Source: Bacillus sp. HSf4
GTDB taxonomy: Bacteria > Bacillota > Bacilli > Bacillales > Bacillaceae
Assembly (NCBI RefSeq): GCF_029537375.1
Contig: NZ_CP120679.1
Location: forward strand, 415,501-479,500
Length of the DNA: 64,000 nucleotides
Reading direction: 5' to 3'
The position numbers were made by a program, and so were the translations under genes. Below, in pieces: positions 63,642-64,000 of this stretch (position 1 is the stretch's first letter; each line of letters begins with the position of its first letter). The notes below the pieces were generated by a model. It had not been told where the DNA came from, searched no databases, and worked only from the letters and a program-made list of their open reading frames with translations.

Positions 63642-64000
63642 ATGAAAGTTAAATGCAAGATGAATACAGGCTTAGAATTATCAGAAAAAACTTACGAAAT
63701 TGGTTACAGCCCTGAAACCATCTTCGATTTAAAAAAAGACGAACAATATAGCGTTTATGGTATTTGTGAATGGAATTCTTCTTTACACTTTTTAATCAAA
63801 GGTGAAGAAGACAACTTTCCATCTTGGTATCCCTCGGAATTATTTGAAGTTACGGAGAAACAGTTGCCACTAGAATGGTATTTTAATTTCGATAGGGATA
63901 ATGATATTTCCGCAGTGTGGGGTTATAAAGAGTTGGTGATGGATGAAAGCCATTTCGATGGTTTAATGGAGCGAGAAAACGATGCGTTAAAAGTATTTTT
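63642..64000 (+). CDS. Probable immunity protein for the LXG toxin (5' part only)
   Basis: An open frame from ATG 63642 (AAGGTG upstream) runs to the window end without a stop, 119 residues visible. It starts MKVKCKMNTGLELSEKTYEI and contains VYGICEWNSSLHFLIKGEED, FPSWYPSELFEV and VWGYKELVMDESHFDGLMER. There is no signal peptide or membrane segment, so it should act in the cytosol. Its position 16 bp behind the toxin gene, its AT-rich composition and its acidic character fit a cognate immunity protein. The family is familiar from such loci but I cannot name it. The gene continues past the window. Confidence 0.7.
   Translation, partial: MKVKCKMNTGLELSEKTYEIGYSPETIFDLKKDEQYSVYGICEWNSSLHFLIKGEEDNFPSWYPSELFEVTEKQLPLEWYFNFDRDNDISAVWGYKELVMDESHFDGLMERENDALKVF

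Overview
The window comes from a bacterium of the Bacillus licheniformis group. Its centre is the complete lichenysin (surfactin-type lipopeptide) synthetase operon lchAA-lchAB-lchAC-lchAD. The specificity residues I read from the seven adenylation domains give Gln-Leu-Leu-Val-Asp-Leu-Ile, which is lichenysin and not surfactin. The flanks keep the gene order of the B. subtilis srfA region (bglC, tlpC, then the synthetase, ycxC, ycxD, sfp, yczE), interrupted by blocks that B. subtilis lacks. All identifications are by eye; no database was searched.

Left flank (1-9.0 kb): the end of a flavodoxin-fold oxidoreductase, an AAA ATPase, bglC, a 56-residue Ser/Tyr/Lys-rich repeat protein coupled to a Ser/Thr kinase, an FAD monooxygenase, and the chemoreceptor tlpC with a sigma-D-type promoter. 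Next to tlpC lies the wreck of a ywqJ-ywqL-like locus: a short LXG protein without a toxin domain, followed by a multiply frameshifted endonuclease V (nfi) remnant.

9.1-19.2 kb: hydantoinase/oxoprolinase subunits A and B with a four-gene polyamine-type ABC transporter, then a TrmB-type regulator whose promoter overlaps a perfect palindrome, and an MFS transporter. This looks like an uptake-and-hydrolysis unit for an unidentified cyclic amide or amino-acid derivative.

19.2-46.0 kb: the lichenysin operon. Its control region holds an array of ComA-type boxes, then a cyclic-di-GMP-I riboswitch aptamer followed by an intrinsic terminator, so quorum sensing and the motile/sessile second messenger both appear to act here. 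Two 55-codon comS-like reading frames are nested in lchAA and lchAB at equivalent positions. A 1,028-bp stretch is base-for-base identical between the third modules of lchAA and lchAB.

46.0-54.7 kb: ycxC, ycxD and an intact sfp (the phosphopantetheinyl transferase that activates the synthetase), then yczE. Between sfp and yczE is an insert with an esterase, an AraC/GyrI-type regulator and an AT-richer four-gene minus-strand unit: a 31-residue peptide, an HExxH protein resembling peptide beta-hydroxylases, an MFS exporter and a 133-residue protein that shares a motif with the small peptide. I read this as a candidate undescribed ribosomal-peptide modification/export system; it is the most novel item in the window.

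54.9-64.0 kb: a Gal80-like oxidoreductase divergent from a LysR regulator, a PLP decarboxylase paired with a chemoreceptor, then an AT-rich island that begins with a block of repeats and carries a membrane protein, a full LXG polymorphic toxin and the start of its probable immunity gene. The two LXG genes, 53 kb apart, share a conserved upstream element of about 95 bp.
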